Notes under the pieces: model-generated
Told to the model about the DNA's origin: nothing
Databases searched by the model: none
What the model saw: the letters and a program-made list of their open reading frames with translations, nothing else
Shown here: piece after piece, positions 53,271 through 64,000 of the stretch
How positions within the stretch are numbered: the first letter of the stretch is position 1
Layout of the letters: every line of letters starts with the position of its first letter
Position numbers and translations under genes: made by a program
DNA from: Ottelia alismoides
Taxonomy: Eukaryota > Streptophyta > Magnoliopsida > Alismatales > Hydrocharitaceae
Assembly: GCA_037367405.1 (NCBI GenBank)
Contig: JAZKJV010003377.1
Coordinates: 1 to 64,000, forward strand
Direction: 5' to 3'
DNA: 64,000 nt

Positions 53271-55734
53271 ACTCATAATTAGCATTCAAGCATCTGAAAA
53301 TAATTTGCATAAATTAGCATTTCATTTTGCATTTATACTAACTTGTATATATTTACATAACTTAACCCATTTTTAATTAATTCATACTAACTCCACTTGA
53401 CATAAAACCAACTCCATTGTTTACATATCACTAATAATAATCAATGAAAAATTCTAAAAAAACTAATTTGTATATATGTGAAATAAACCCAAACCCTAGT
53501 TTGAGACTAAAAAGATGTAAATGCTAATATCTCTCACATACAATGTCCAATTTCACTTTACTTACTTTTGAATTAATTTACACCCAACTATCTACAAATC
53601 AATTTCAAAAGAATCAAAGTTAATATGTGAAACTTGGATTTTGGGTCCGAATTGTATATTATACATATTTACTGATTTTTGACTTGTTATTTCATGTATA
53701 TATTTAACTCTTTTTTTATTTATTTCTTTGTCATTTCTTAATTCATCACACGTTTTAACTAAGTACATAAAAATGAAAATCCAAAAAATCTAACAAACAA
53801 AGAAAAAGATGAGCTTTGACTTTGTACATTTAGCCCAATTCACATGTACATAATTCACATACCAAATTTACTTCTGAATTTTCTTAACTCCTAAAATTCC
53901 AAAAAATGCATTAGTGACCATTTAATTATTTTACATCATGTTTGATTTTTGCATGTATTTATTGCTTACAGGAAACCCAATAAAATACAAAACACTGAAA
54001 ATCGATATTTTATATACATAAATACCACCAAAAAAATCGTAACTTACACATATAGCTTCATTTGCATCTGAGTCCTTCATAAACATTGTAGATTACATTT
54101 AAGGCTACAATTTCTCTTTTTTCATTTTTGCATCTGAGCTCATTTGACACCCATACTGCACTTATCATACCCACATATAACGTACTAAACCCGCACCAAC
54201 TAATCACAGATGTCTCTACGTTGACTTCTTAGTCAACTATCCCTCCAAGTCCCACTCCTATACGTCTCTACCCAACAAAATACCCTACAGCTACAACTAA
54301 TCCAAACAAAACACAGGATCAACGGCAACCCATATCCTTCATGCCCCCACCCTATAACCCAATCTCCCGCCGTTCGTTAGCATCCACAAATCGTCCTCAT
54401 ACGAGAGAATGAGAGGGTTAGAGAGTTGTGGTCGGTCACAGCTATGTACTCTCCGGCGAAGACCTCCATTAGTGCGATCCATGGACCCCCCCCTCCTGAG
54501 ACCTTGATGTTGCTCTCTGCATCCAGGGAACAGCCATAGTTCGAGGCTTCTTCTCACCGAGCCTCTTAACTGACAAGGAGTCGAGAGCATCTCCTCCACC
54601 TTCAGGCGTCTTCGACTTAAGGTAACTCGTCTATCCTTCTTCTTCCTTTCCCTCATCTCCTGCTTATTTCTCAGCCCCTCGTTTGCTCCATCAAGGTCTC
54701 GAGAAGAGACTCGTTCGTTCACCTTCTACCTCCGTTCATCCATTCCAACCACCCAACCGATGAAGCATCACTACAAGTTCAAAAACCCCTTGCTTCCCTT
54801 CTCCTTCCGCAACCCACCACCGTAAAAAAATCTACATCCCTCGCATGCAGAAACCTCCTCTACCTCATTCCTCTTTCTCTAAACTTAACGGCATGACCAA
54901 GCTTCACAAGCTTGAGCCATCAAACTACTTGTGGGTACACCAACGGTGATCGGAGCCATTATCAACTGGAGGAGCTTCAGATTGCCCTTTGTTCCGCACC
55001 GCAAAAGGAAGGAGGACAGTCCCGCGCCAGACTCCATTCGAGCATCGACACCATCGGATCGAAGGGGAAGAAGATCCCCCCGATGCACAGCTACCATTGA
55101 TTGATCATAAGATCCAATCAGGACGATCGGATTACGCATATCTCCACCGTTCAAGTGCCACCTGAGCTTCCCAACCTCGGATGGATACACCAATCACAGA
55201 GCCCCACGTGGAGGACAGGAGCCTAAGCTACAGGCTAGGGTCATGTGCACCACACGTAGTCCGAGCAATTTTCAAGGCATCCCCATCCACTTTCGAGGAT
55301 TAGTATAGAAGACCCCCCTCAAATACGTTCTCTCACAAGCGTGAGAGATATTTCACCAAATCCCCACATGTTCTGGAGTTTGCGCATGTACCCCCTGCAT
55401 TGGACAAATTGATGGGGATCCCCTCCAGCTTCAACAAATTGCGTCTACACCCCTCTAAAGGTCCTAATTGAAATATATTCTATTTATTTATATGGCATTT
55501 ATGCCCTTAGAAATATATCATTCTTATCTTGAGCATTTAGAGTCTAAATTTTGTGTTATTCGTGTTGTTTTGAAGCTTGATTCATTCTCTATCATCTAAA
55601 TATTGAATTATTCATTTTGAGACATTTTTCGACATAAATAAAATTGAGGAGTTTAATAATAGTGAGCACATTTTTTCTTTGAAATTGATTTTTATAGCTT
55701 AGAAAATTGTGGGAAAATTGGGGGGCAAGATTTG
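53271..55734. other. unassigned sequence, AT-rich then GC-richer
   Basis: 53271-54330 is AT-rich with no coding signal. 54339-55260 is GC-richer; minus frames 54339-54722 and 54885-55193 lack any domain I know. 55280-55450 has phrases such as CCCCATCCACTTTCG and ATGGGGATCCCCTCC like a MITE arm, without visible ends. Confidence 0.4.
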
Positions 55735-56150
55735 GGAATTGATTTGGTGTGGTCATAAGCTTTTGCATAGTCAATTTTCCACAGGATCCCCTTCTTGGAT
55801 CGTTTCCACTCAAGACAGATCTCCATTGCCATGACCAGCCCGTCTGCCATCTGCCGCCCATGGATAAACGTCGATTGCCCCTGGAGAATGAACGGGCCTA
55901 AAATCTTCTTCAGTCGGTTCGCCAAGACCTTATCCAGGTTCAAGTAAAGCGTGTTAGATAGCGCGATTGGTCTCAGATCTTCAACCCTCGTTGAAGACTC
56001 CTTCGGCAGAAGGAACAGTAGCGCCATGTTCACCTTTTCGAACCCTCTATTTCCTTCCCTGAATTCAATGAGCACCTCCATTATCTCTTCCTTCATCAAA
56101 TCCTAGAATTCCCGGTAGAAAAACATCGGGAACCTGTCTCTTGAAAATTT
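55735..56150 (-). pseudogene. L1 LINE RT fragment
   Basis: Minus frame 56099-55692 plus a little upstream reads FPMFFYREF-DLMKEEIMEVL, GNRGFEKVNMALLFLLPKE, STRVEDLRPIALSNTLYLN, GPFILQGQSTFIHGRQMADG and KGILWKIDYAKAYD, i.e. RT blocks 0 to A of L1 ORF2. It breaks off right after AYD, so the YADD half is missing. It belongs to a different L1 subfamily from its neighbour at 56627. One stop (WD to -D); fragment only. Confidence 0.88.
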
Positions 56151-56221
56151 AAGAGTATTAGATGGTGTGTCTTCAGTTAGGTCGCCGACAACTGGCGTAA
56201 AAATAGTCAGATCTTTCAATA

Positions 56222-56330
56222 TGGATTTGAGCAAGAATCCATGTTGCTGACCCTACTTAAAGTGGACGAAGGCTTCGCCATTTTAGCCGACCCTACTTAA
56301 CTGTGGGAAAATGTTTTGTTGTTGTGGTGG
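56222..56330 (+). mobile_element. RTE LINE / Au tail remnant
   Basis: GAATCCATGTTGCTGACCC followed by a second AGCCGACCCTACTTAACTG and TGTTTTGTTGTTGTGG tail; a partly duplicated, decayed RTE 3' end. Confidence 0.7.
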
Positions 56331-56403
56331 TGGTGGTATTGTTGAATTCAATGAAAACGATGTGCTCGGGCAGAAGATATAAATGCATGAGTTAGTTTTT
56401 ATT

Positions 56404-56626
56404 GAAAAGGTTCTCGTTTCTAGGGCTAGCTCTTGCATAAGAGATGGTGTTGGATTGTAAACAGATTCACAAGAGGCTTGATATGGAAGATTTGACTTTT
56501 TTAAGGCGTATGTAGGGATGAGCATTGGGTTGGACCGGCCAGGCTTAAAAAGCCCAACCCAGCCCAAGCCTGAATCAACATTGGACCGGGCTTGGGCCAA
56601 AAATATTAGCTTAAATTACTGTTGGA
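56404..56626 (-). other. sequence between L1 poly-A and the downstream target copy (possible 3' transduction)
   Basis: 223 bp that lie beyond the L1 poly-A but inside the 18-bp direct repeats CATGAGTTAGTTTTTATT (56386-56403, 62346-62363). It holds the left part of another hAT-like element (TAGGGATGAGCATTGGGTTG, 56513 onward) whose other half is absent here. Confidence 0.6.
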
Positions 56627-56963
56627 GTAATTTTTTTTTTGACACTCAAAAGAGGGGGAGACACTCATAGGTGTTCGCCCCAATTTATTAAGAAAGAAGA
56701 TAGAAAATACTTACAGCGGGGATTACAACATAAGTCAAGGTAGATGGTAAAAGAGAGGATACCATCCACCTCCCAAAAAAAGAAAAACGCTACACGGATA
56801 ACCAGTCCGAACAAAAGCTATTTGCAGCGATACAAATATTTTCCTTATAGAAACGCTGCCCCGCAAAAAGCAATTTGTTTCTTCCCAGCCAAATACTCCA
56901 GATACGCGCAATGGGGACAATTCTTTCCGCCCTTGGCCGATTTGAGGCAGCAGCAAGGCTCTC

Positions 56964-59900
56964 CTAGAAATCATCAATGGAGGAGCGATTTACCCATCCC
57001 ACGTCATCCCAGATGGCCTGCACGAGGAAACATTGAAGGAAAAGATGGCTGGATGTCTCGACGTCGGAGCCGCACAGACCACAAAATGAAGAGACATTCG
57101 GGAAGATGGAGGCGCAACGGTCACGAGTAAGCAATCTTCCACGTCTAAGAGTCCAAAGGAAGACGCCAATCCTTTCCGGAATCTTGAGATCCCAAATGAA
57201 CTTGCAGTGACGAAGAAAAGAAGCATCCGCATTCAAGACGGGGGGTAGAATAGAGAGATAAGCCTTCCGAGAAGTGAAAGTTCCGTCCAACCAAACAAAA
57301 TGATCACGGCCCGTAGAAGGGGCAGGAGCGTCCGCAAGGAGAGTCATCAAAGCGGTGAAGTCAAGGAGCCGCTGGTCCGAAAGCGTGCCCAACACAATAG
57401 GGCACCAGGCGCCATCGCTCCAGCAAGAAGCCACCGAAGCGAGTTTATCCCCGGCCATCGCATAAAGACGAGGAAAAAGATTCATGAAAATGCCCTTACC
57501 GGACCAATCCATCGACCAAAAGCGGAAGGATCTCCCGTCGCCGATAGCCGGTCCAACCAACGACCGGTTAGAGTTGAAGACAGAGAAGACATCGCGCCAG
57601 AATGAATGAAAGAAAACCTGGGAATGGCCGCCAAAAACGGAGACAAAGGCATTCCCAGCCGCCACGCGGAGGCACTGCACCATGAAACTCTCATCCCGGC
57701 CTAAAAGCCTCATCGCCCATTTGAGGAGCCAAGCATCACGAACCACCGTCAAACGCCGAACGCCAAGACCCCCGTCGCGTTTTGGCAAAGAAATGTCATC
57801 CCATCCAACTAAGTGCATCCCTCTTCTGTCAGAACCATTCTTGCCCCAAAGAAATCGCCTCATTGATTTCTCCAATCGAAGCCGGATCCCCTTAGGCAGC
57901 CCGCGAGCCGATAAGAAATAGATGGGGATAGCCGAGAGGACAGATTTGATAAGAACTAACCGACCGCCTTTGGAGAGCAACGATGCACGCCAACCAGCCA
58001 ATCTGGACTCGACCTTCTCAACGACCCTCTGATAATCACGCAAGCGCGCTCGGCCGAACGAGAGCGGCAATCCCAGGTATTCCAGCGGAAGCTCCCCGAG
58101 GGAAGCCCCCAAGACAGAGGAGCAATTCCCGGCCTCCAAAGCCGATAAGCCAAAAGGCACCATTTTTTATTTGGCTCCGTTCATGCGGAGCCCCGAAATC
58201 TCGCAAAAAAGTTGAATCGCAGTGGCCATCCCCAAGGCCTGAGACCGGCCTCCCTCAATAAAACAAAGGGTGTCATCCGCAAATTGAAGAAGAGGAATAT
58301 GAAAGTTATCCAAGTAACAACCGCGAGTGAAACCAGCATTTGCCACACCCTGGATCATACGAGGCATAACGTCCGCCGCCAGAACGAAAAGAAGAGGGGC
58401 GAGGGGGCAGCCCTGACGAACCCCCCTGCGCGGCTGAAAAAGGCCCCCGACCGGCCGACCGTTAAGCGAAATGGAGAAGGAGACAGTAGTAACACATCGT
58501 CTAACCCAGGAGATCCACAAGGGAGGGAAGCCCCGAGACTTCAAAACCGCCCACAGGAAGCGCCAGTCCAAGGAATCATAAGCCTTAGCAAAATCTATCT
58601 TCCATAGTATCCCTTTCGTGCCATTTCTATGCCACCCATCAATAACCGCAGATGCCAGCGCGAAGCAGTCGGAGATTTGTCTCCCTTGGATAAAAGTTGC
58701 CTGAGCGGGAGAAATTAGAGAGTCAAGCAGGGGAGCAAGCCGTTTAGCCAAAGCCTTGGCAATGATCAAATAGATGTCATTAGATATAGCAATAGGGCGA
58801 AAGTCCTCAATACGGGTTGCCCCATGAGACTTCGGAATAAGAACCAAGCTGGCCCGGTTAAGCCTGTCGAATCCCCGATTTCCATTGCAAAATTCGAGAG
58901 CGACATCTAAAACATCATTGGAGATCACATCCCAGAAGTCCCTATAGAAAGAAATGGGGAAACCATCGGGACCAGGGGAGGCGTCGACGTTAAGGTCCCA
59001 AACCGCCCCCTTAAGCTCCTCAAGCGTGAACGGCCTAGTTAAAATAGTCGAATCCGAGGCGGCGAGAGAAGGGACCCCGTTGGCAGTCCACCGCCACGAA
59101 GAGGAGGGCTGTCGATCGAAAAAACTCTTGAAGTGGTTAACCAATGCCGAGCCTAACTCGCGAGAGTCCTGAATAGAAACGCCCCCAATTTCAAGGGAGG
59201 AGATACGATTAGCGCGCTTACGAGCACTGGCGACCCGGTGGAAGAATGCAGTGTTAGCGTCCCCACTCTTAATCCACCGAATCCGAGAGCGCTGCCTCCA
59301 GTCGATCGCCTTTTTCCTGTCGTCCTCCGAGATAAGATGTAAAGCCGAGGATCGCTCAGATAATTCCTCAGGAGAAAGCTCCCTATCGTTCTCCAAACGA
59401 TCGAGACGAAGAATAATTTCCTCCACGCTGTTGCGAGCAACAAGTCTAGCCTAGCGAATGGAAAATTTGAACGAGGCGAGGGCACGTCGAAGGGACGAAA
59501 GCTTAAGATCGAAACGGTGAGCCGCATGACCAGAATAAGAAATCTGAGACCAATGATTGCGGACCAAATCCTTAAAGTTTGATTCCAGCAGCCAGCTCCT
59601 CTCATAACGGAAAATACCACGAGGACGGGAGGACTCGTCAGCCTCCCAAATAATGGGGGAGTGATCAGAAAAAAATCTCGGCCTAGAAGAAATCGAGCAA
59701 AGCGGGAAGGCCTCCATCCAGCGAGTATTTGCAAAAAATCTGTCAAGACGTGATCGAGAAGAGGAGTTGCGCCAAGTGTAAGAAATATCATTAGCCACCA
59801 AATCTTCGAGAGCCAAACCATGGATGAAGTCCAAAAAATCGGTCGAGCCGGGATCTCTTCCCCCCCTACCACGAGGGCGGTCGCAAGCGAGCAGAGTAAC

Positions 59901-60332
59901 GTTAAAATCCCCCCCCACAATCCAAGGAATGTTCCCCAAAGCCGCAGCATCCACATTTAGATCCTCCCATAATAATCGACGAGCGACATGGCATAATGGC
60001 GCATAAACGCAAGAGAAAGCCAATGGAGCATTCGAATCCACATGAACAAGGGTGACAGTGATAGAGTGACGTCCAAAACGAGAGCAAACGAAGGAAAATC
60101 TTGAAGAGCGCCAAGCAATAATAGCACCACCAGAAGCGCCAACTGCGTCCAAGGAGCAAAAAGCGTCGACAGGACCCGCCCCAAAAGATTTCCACATGGC
60201 GTCATCGGCCCCAGTAAGTTTAGTTTCCTGGATAAAAACAACATCACAGTCCCATTCGCGCAAACGCGAGCACAAAGCCTGGCGACGATTCGGGTCGCCC
60301 AAACCACGAACATTCCATGATAGTAGCTTCAT
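56964..60332 (-). pseudogene. L1 L ORF2, endonuclease-reverse transcriptase with two stops
   Basis: 1122 residues in one frame, broken only by TAG at 59451-59453 (after FKFSIR) and TAA just below 58167 (after RMNGAK). Endonuclease (1-235): MKLLSWNVRGLG, catalytic Glu in FIQETKL, GGDFNVTLLACDR, DISYTWRNSSSRSRLDRF, SDHSPI. RT (about 470-740): SPGPDGFPISFYRDFW, ATRIEDFRPIAISN, QATFIQGRQISD, KIDFAKAYDSLDW, RQGCPLAPLLFVLAADV and FADDTLCFIEGG, all catalytic Asp present. C-terminal zf-RVT: FIWDLKIPERIGVFLWTLRR, CGLCGSDVETSSHLFLQC. It nicks target DNA and copies L1 RNA onto it. Both stops are single changes from plausible sense codons (CAG, TCA). Confidence 0.93.
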
Positions 60333-60378
60333 TAAAAATACAAAAAGGGCCCCAAAAAGTGAATATAGCCCAAATCAA

Positions 60379-62331
60379 CTACAGATGGGGACGGCGCTGG
60401 CCCGCCCGGCGAAGCCCTGCCGCCTCTGCAACAGCCTCGCGAACCGGTGAAAAGGGATCATCAGGGAACGATTCGAGGCGACGAGAATAGACAATTCCAT
60501 ATCTTGATGGGGAAGCACATATATCATTCCAAGAGCTCCAAGATGTCGCATAGCGGGTCGGCGAATCCGAGGGAGCATTCGAAGAAGAAGCCATAGCTTC
60601 GCCAGCATACCTAGAAGTCCGATTCGAGAAAGAGGGCAGACCACCAGTCTGAGAGAACATACCAGCCATGGGCGAGGAGACAGCCCCTGAGGGCTCCGAG
60701 GCCAGCGAAATGAGAAGAGTCGCCGGAGAGGAAGAAGACTGATGTTCGGACGAAAGCGTCTGATAATAGGGCAGAGATGAAACCGGAAGAGGACAAGGAT
60801 AGTCCGAATAGCATAAGAGAGGTTCGCTGGAAATAATCGAGTCAGAGACCGCCCGTGACGGGCTCTGATTGTCATCAAGATCCAACCCGGTTAGCGGAAT
60901 AGGAACCGCCATCGCATAGCAAGAGACCACCCCGCGGTCCAGAGGATCGGGAATAACAGAAGCGTCAGCCGGCAGAGAATCGTTCTCGAAAAGGCACCCA
61001 GGCACGTGAGAGGGCGACCTTCCCGCTTCCCAAGAGAAATGAAGCCCAGCCGACATTTCATAACGCTCGCCATGCAGCTGCGATGCTTCGATAATATCTT
61101 TGCAAAACGACACGTGTCCCACGGAAGATGAACCGCCGAAGGCAGCATCGGACGGGAAGCCGTTGTCGGCGATAGGAGAAGGCTGAGGCGGATCGTCCGG
61201 CGACGGGAAGAAGAACTCCAACTTGAAAGACCATTTGCCGAGAGACAGCTTCTCGACTAGAACCTTGCCCTTCATGGAGAGGCAAAGGGTAGAGGAGCAC
61301 TCCACCAAAATCCTCGTGCAGGTCCAGTCAGAGCCGGGGGTCAGGCCGTCGTCCAGAACAGCCACAACCTGACCCCATTTGCCGATAATCTTGGAAAGAC
61401 AATGAGCCGAGCGAGAAAGAAAAGGAACGCCGCGTACCTCCACCACGCAACGTTCGATGCCCAAGGTCGCCCCATCCGCAACCCTAGGCCGCCGCCATTT
61501 GACCATAGAAGCATCAGCACGGTGAAAGAGATTCTCCCGTTGCTCCGGGGAGAGTCCTCTAACACAGCAACGGAAATCGTCCAGGAAGAAGAGATCCCCC
61601 GAGAACTCCTCGCCCAGGAGAAACAAAGTATCAGAACGAATCACCTCACGATCAATACCCGGCCGCTGCACCACGCCAATCGCCACAGCAAGCTTGTCGC
61701 CCAGCGCCTTCGGGCGGAACCTTCCCGAATCAGGTAGCCTGGAGGACCCACCCTCCTCGAACCCAGCCGCATGAAAAGCACGAGCGCAAGAAGGATCTCG
61801 ACGCCGAGCCGAGGCCGGTTGATAGCGCTCGAAAGATTGAGAAACCTGCCTTTCGAAAGCACGAGGAAGCCGAGGATCGTCCTGAACGAGTGGAGGGGGA
61901 GGTTGAGTGCACTTACCCTTGACATCATCGCGAACCCCAGAGACCACCTGAGCGAAGGAACGAGAGTCCACGCAGGCGGAAGAGTGACGACCGCGGAGAG
62001 AGGCCCCCGAACGAGAGGAGAACTTCTGGTGTCGCGATTCCATGCCCCCCGAACTGCACGAGAAGGAGCGATGGCCGATCCTCCCGCACCGGAAGCACCT
62101 GGGGGGAGCCCAGCATGCAGACGCCAGATGCCCACGACCAGCGCAGCGGAAGCAGCGTCTACCCGATTTGGAATGAGACACCTTCACCCAATCTTTCCCG
62201 GAATCTTCAAGCACCCGCTTCTCCGCGTGACGAGTGTCACCGAGAGAATCACCGCGATCATCCCGAAGCCGACGAGAACCCCCCTGCTTCGGAACCCAAA
62301 TCCGCTTCGGCAGGCACTCCTCACGACCCAT
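60379..62331 (-). CDS. L1 L ORF1, nucleic-acid-binding protein
   Basis: About 650 residues, continuously open. Starts MGREECLPKRIWVPKQGG at the first ATG inside the element; an in-frame GTG lies five codons up. Two CCHC knuckles, CFRCAGRGHLASAC and CFRCGRIGHRSFSC (both CX2CX4HX4C), lie at about residues 55-90. After a Ser/Arg-rich stretch comes a region (about 235-385) with RCVVEVRGVPFLSRSAHCLS, IIGKWGQVVAVLDDG and CTRILVECSS, the RRM-like (DUF4283-type) part of plant L1 ORF1. The C-terminus is Ser/Pro-rich. ORF1 proteins coat L1 RNA to form the transposition particle. Knuckles ahead of the RRM-like part is the order I associate with monocot L1s. It ends 46 bp before ORF2. Confidence 0.9.
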   Translation of the reverse strand: MGREECLPKRIWVPKQGGSRRLRDDRGDSLGDTRHAEKRVLEDSGKDWVKVSHSKSGRRCFRCAGRGHLASACWAPPRCFRCGRIGHRSFSCSSGGMESRHQKFSSRSGASLRGRHSSACVDSRSFAQVVSGVRDDVKGKCTQPPPPLVQDDPRLPRAFERQVSQSFERYQPASARRRDPSCARAFHAAGFEEGGSSRLPDSGRFRPKALGDKLAVAIGVVQRPGIDREVIRSDTLFLLGEEFSGDLFFLDDFRCCVRGLSPEQRENLFHRADASMVKWRRPRVADGATLGIERCVVEVRGVPFLSRSAHCLSKIIGKWGQVVAVLDDGLTPGSDWTCTRILVECSSTLCLSMKGKVLVEKLSLGKWSFKLEFFFPSPDDPPQPSPIADNGFPSDAAFGGSSSVGHVSFCKDIIEASQLHGERYEMSAGLHFSWEAGRSPSHVPGCLFENDSLPADASVIPDPLDRGVVSCYAMAVPIPLTGLDLDDNQSPSRAVSDSIISSEPLLCYSDYPCPLPVSSLPYYQTLSSEHQSSSSPATLLISLASEPSGAVSSPMAGMFSQTGGLPSFSNRTSRYAGEAMASSSNAPSDSPTRYATSWSSWNDICASPSRYGIVYSRRLESFPDDPFSPVREAVAEAAGLRRAGQRRPHL

Positions 62332-62363
62332 CCCCCTATGCGTCACATGAGTTAGTTTTTATT

Positions 62364-62749
62364 TCTTGCATCTAACAAAACTCGTCACCTCCCCTTAACC
62401 AACATCTAACAAAAACCACCCCCTCCCCTCAACCAGCATCAAACATCACAGAAGCAACAACCTCGACCCGACCTGACCATGTAAAGTTACCAGACATGGT
62501 TTTCATCTTATTGACCTCAAGTGATGCTCCTTCTCAGTGCAGTCACAGACTCAACTCTTATGACATACACAAACACTTTCTTTCAAAATTACTACATTCT
62601 TCTATTTTGTGCAACAAGACCCCAACAACAAGAATTATACATGAGGCATTGGTTTTGTTAAGAGAAGAGGATGTAGTCATGAGATGGGACCCACCACGAG
62701 CTTTAAATAAATATAAAATTAATGTATAATGGGCAAAGCCAGATGCATG
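62364..62749. other. unassigned sequence
   Basis: CATCTAACAAAACTCGTCACCTCCCCTTAACC-like text recurs two to three times at 62368-62450, separate from the L1s. No gene recognised. Confidence 0.4.
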
Positions 62750-64000
62750 GCCTCATTATGCTCAAGTACATTTTCAGAATAAAAAGACTGGCCGTGAACG
62801 GCGCACTCATCTTGAGCACACTAAAGAATCCAAAGATGTGCAAAAAATATCATACTATCATCCTGAGAATTGTCACAATATGTCCTAATCGAGTTCAAAA
62901 AAGCAGTGTCATCCTTAACCACAGAATTTCAGTGCTATGCCCAAAAGTTCACCAATTGGATGTAGACGAAGAAGGTCCAAGTCCTCAATGTCTTCACCAC
63001 ACCTCCCGCAAACTAAGTCCCATGTTCGAAGAATTGTCTTTATGCTCCTTCATAAGTACATGACCATGCCTCACCAACCAAAGAAACACCTTACGGAATT
63101 CTGTTCTTCCAAATCAACTTGCAGTCTCACCTCAAGTCATCATGCACCAACTCTTGTGAAGTCGAAAAACCTTATACGCATTCTTGATAGAAAAATTGTC
63201 ACTTCCCCATACCCAATGATCCATGCCAGTCACAGGGCTCTCCACGTCCGCCAGCTTGCTAGAATATGCAGAAAATCCCTCAGCCACTCCTCTGAAAAGT
63301 TAGTTGTAAAAGGGGAAGCCTATGTTCTATTCGTCCATGTTTGCGCCACAGTGGTATCATGGTTACATGTCAACGTGAATAGTCTAGTAAAACGGTCTGC
63401 AAAAGGGCACGCACTAGTACAATCATCCAATGAAAAGAGAAAAAGTTTACCGCTACCAACCACGGGTCTCAACAAACCCATCATCTCATGTGGCAATCTA
63501 GATTGTCTTTGAAGAGAGGAAGGCAATCGGGCTGGTGGTGCTAATAAAGAAGCTCTAACATTGTAAATATTTCGTATCAGGCAGCACACCAAGACTTCAT
63601 CTTTTCCCCACAGTCTAACAATGCACTTAACCAAAAAAGCCTTATTCGTGACCCCCATCTTTCTTCGATCTAGTCATTGTATCCCAGCCAAGGAGATCAA
63701 TATCATTCTTCTCACGTCTAGCATCTTCCCAAAAGAAGTGCCTCAACAACCCTTCCACCCTTGTGTGCACTCCAACTAGTAACATCCTGGCAGGAGAATA
63801 GAAGATGGGAATAGCCGAGAAAATGGGCTTAAGTAAAACTAGTTTCCCACATCTAGAGTGGATTGTAGCCTTCCAACCCGCCAACTTCTCCTCAATCCTA
63901 TCCAGCAGGGGATGCCACTCATATACACGAAGTTTGACACCAAATAAAGGGAGAACCTAATAAGTTATTTGTAGTAATGTACTTAAACACCAAAGCACCA
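62750..64000 (-). pseudogene. L1 LINE ORF2 C-terminal part, runs out of window
   Basis: Minus-strand L1 ORF2 after the RT core: KLAGWKATIHSRCGKLVLLK and PIFSAIPIFYSPARMLLVGV (63890-63770), FFWEDARREKNDIDLLGWD and MTRSKKDGG (63740-63650), GVTNKAFLVKCIVRLWGKDE (63655-63600), EEWLRDFLHILASWRTWRAL (63300-63240), then a decaying zinc-binding tail towards 62940. These align with LAGWRASLLSKGGRLVLIKS and the following part of the young L1 next door. Several shifts. The start of ORF2 lies beyond 64000. The plus frame 62937-63512 is its shadow. Confidence 0.85.

Larger units (their letters stand above)
56627..62345 (-). mobile_element. young L1 LINE L
   Basis: Nearly complete L1 on the minus strand: ORF1 (62331-60379), 46-bp spacer, ORF2 (60332-56964), 3' UTR and poly-A (T run at 56628-56638). 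The 5' side begins at 62345, only 14 bases before the first ORF1 ATG, so it is probably 5'-truncated. Perfect 18-bp direct repeats CATGAGTTAGTTTTTATT lie at 62346-62363 and 56386-56403, the latter 223 bp past the poly-A. GC-rich compared with its surroundings, a sign of recent arrival. ORF2 has two stops; otherwise open. Confidence 0.93.

Noticed and set aside
54339..55193. Two minus frames in a GC-richer stretch as host exons
   Set aside because: No domain, no splice-supported structure I can defend, and no similarity recognised; left unassigned.
56744..57605. Arg-rich plus frames opposite L1 ORF2
   Set aside because: They are complements of the conserved ORF2 C-terminus and have no independent support.
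62937..63512. 191-codon plus frame as a gene
   Set aside because: It lies opposite L1 ORF2 sequence on the minus strand that aligns with the young L1; a shadow frame.

Overview
The window looks like nuclear DNA of a flowering plant and holds no intact host gene that I can recognise. The evidence is the content: Ty1/copia elements with initiator-tRNA-Met primer sites (TGGTATCAGAG), plant L1 LINEs with CCHC knuckles ahead of the RNA-binding part of ORF1, RTE-type LINE tails ending in (GTT)n (the tail shared by the Au SINE), hAT-like and Mutator-like non-autonomous DNA elements, and an AT-rich background. The ORF1 layout resembles monocot LINEs, but a monocot assignment is only a guess.

Layout. 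1-10,526: two Ty1/copia elements in head-to-tail order on the minus strand, sharing one LTR, the second carrying two hAT-like insertions. 10,527-19,490: an older minus-strand copia pol, broken by a gag-only long-LTR (Sirevirus-like) element, two hAT-like elements and two tiny LINE insertions. 19,490-25,935: L1 remnants, an 80-bp tandem array with a 117-bp perfect duplication, a moderately GC-rich unidentified block, and an RTE tail with a 15-bp target duplication. 26,729-31,030: a CGATATATCG-rich hAT-like element with locally duplicated segments, entered by a 2.65-kb non-coding LTR element. 31,371-39,312: a minus L1 fragment, then a long decayed plus-strand L1 that took three hAT-like insertions. 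39,359-42,494: two adjacent Mutator-like elements, short L1 insertions and hAT-like arms. 42,556-49,801: a non-coding LTR element whose 5' LTR was entered by a relative on the other strand and whose interior took two hAT-like elements. 49,816-56,400: RTE tails, an L1 tail, a tRNA-like (SINE) head and long unassigned stretches. 56,404-62,363: a young minus-strand L1 with nearly open ORF1 and ORF2, apparently carrying 3'-flanking sequence. 62,750-64,000: another minus L1 running out of the window.

The features interact as parasites of parasites. Several insertions can be checked inside the window because the interrupted element has a second, uninterrupted copy here (copia A against copia B; one long LTR against its partner), which fixes ends and target duplications to the base. 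Five families of hAT-like elements each carry their own repeated subterminal word, and all use CA...TG-type or TAGGGG ends with 8-bp duplications. Autonomous proteins visible: a copia gag-protease-integrase reading frame with two early stops, and the young L1 with two stops in ORF2. No intact transposase is visible, so the hAT-like and Mutator-like elements must have been moved by enzymes encoded elsewhere.
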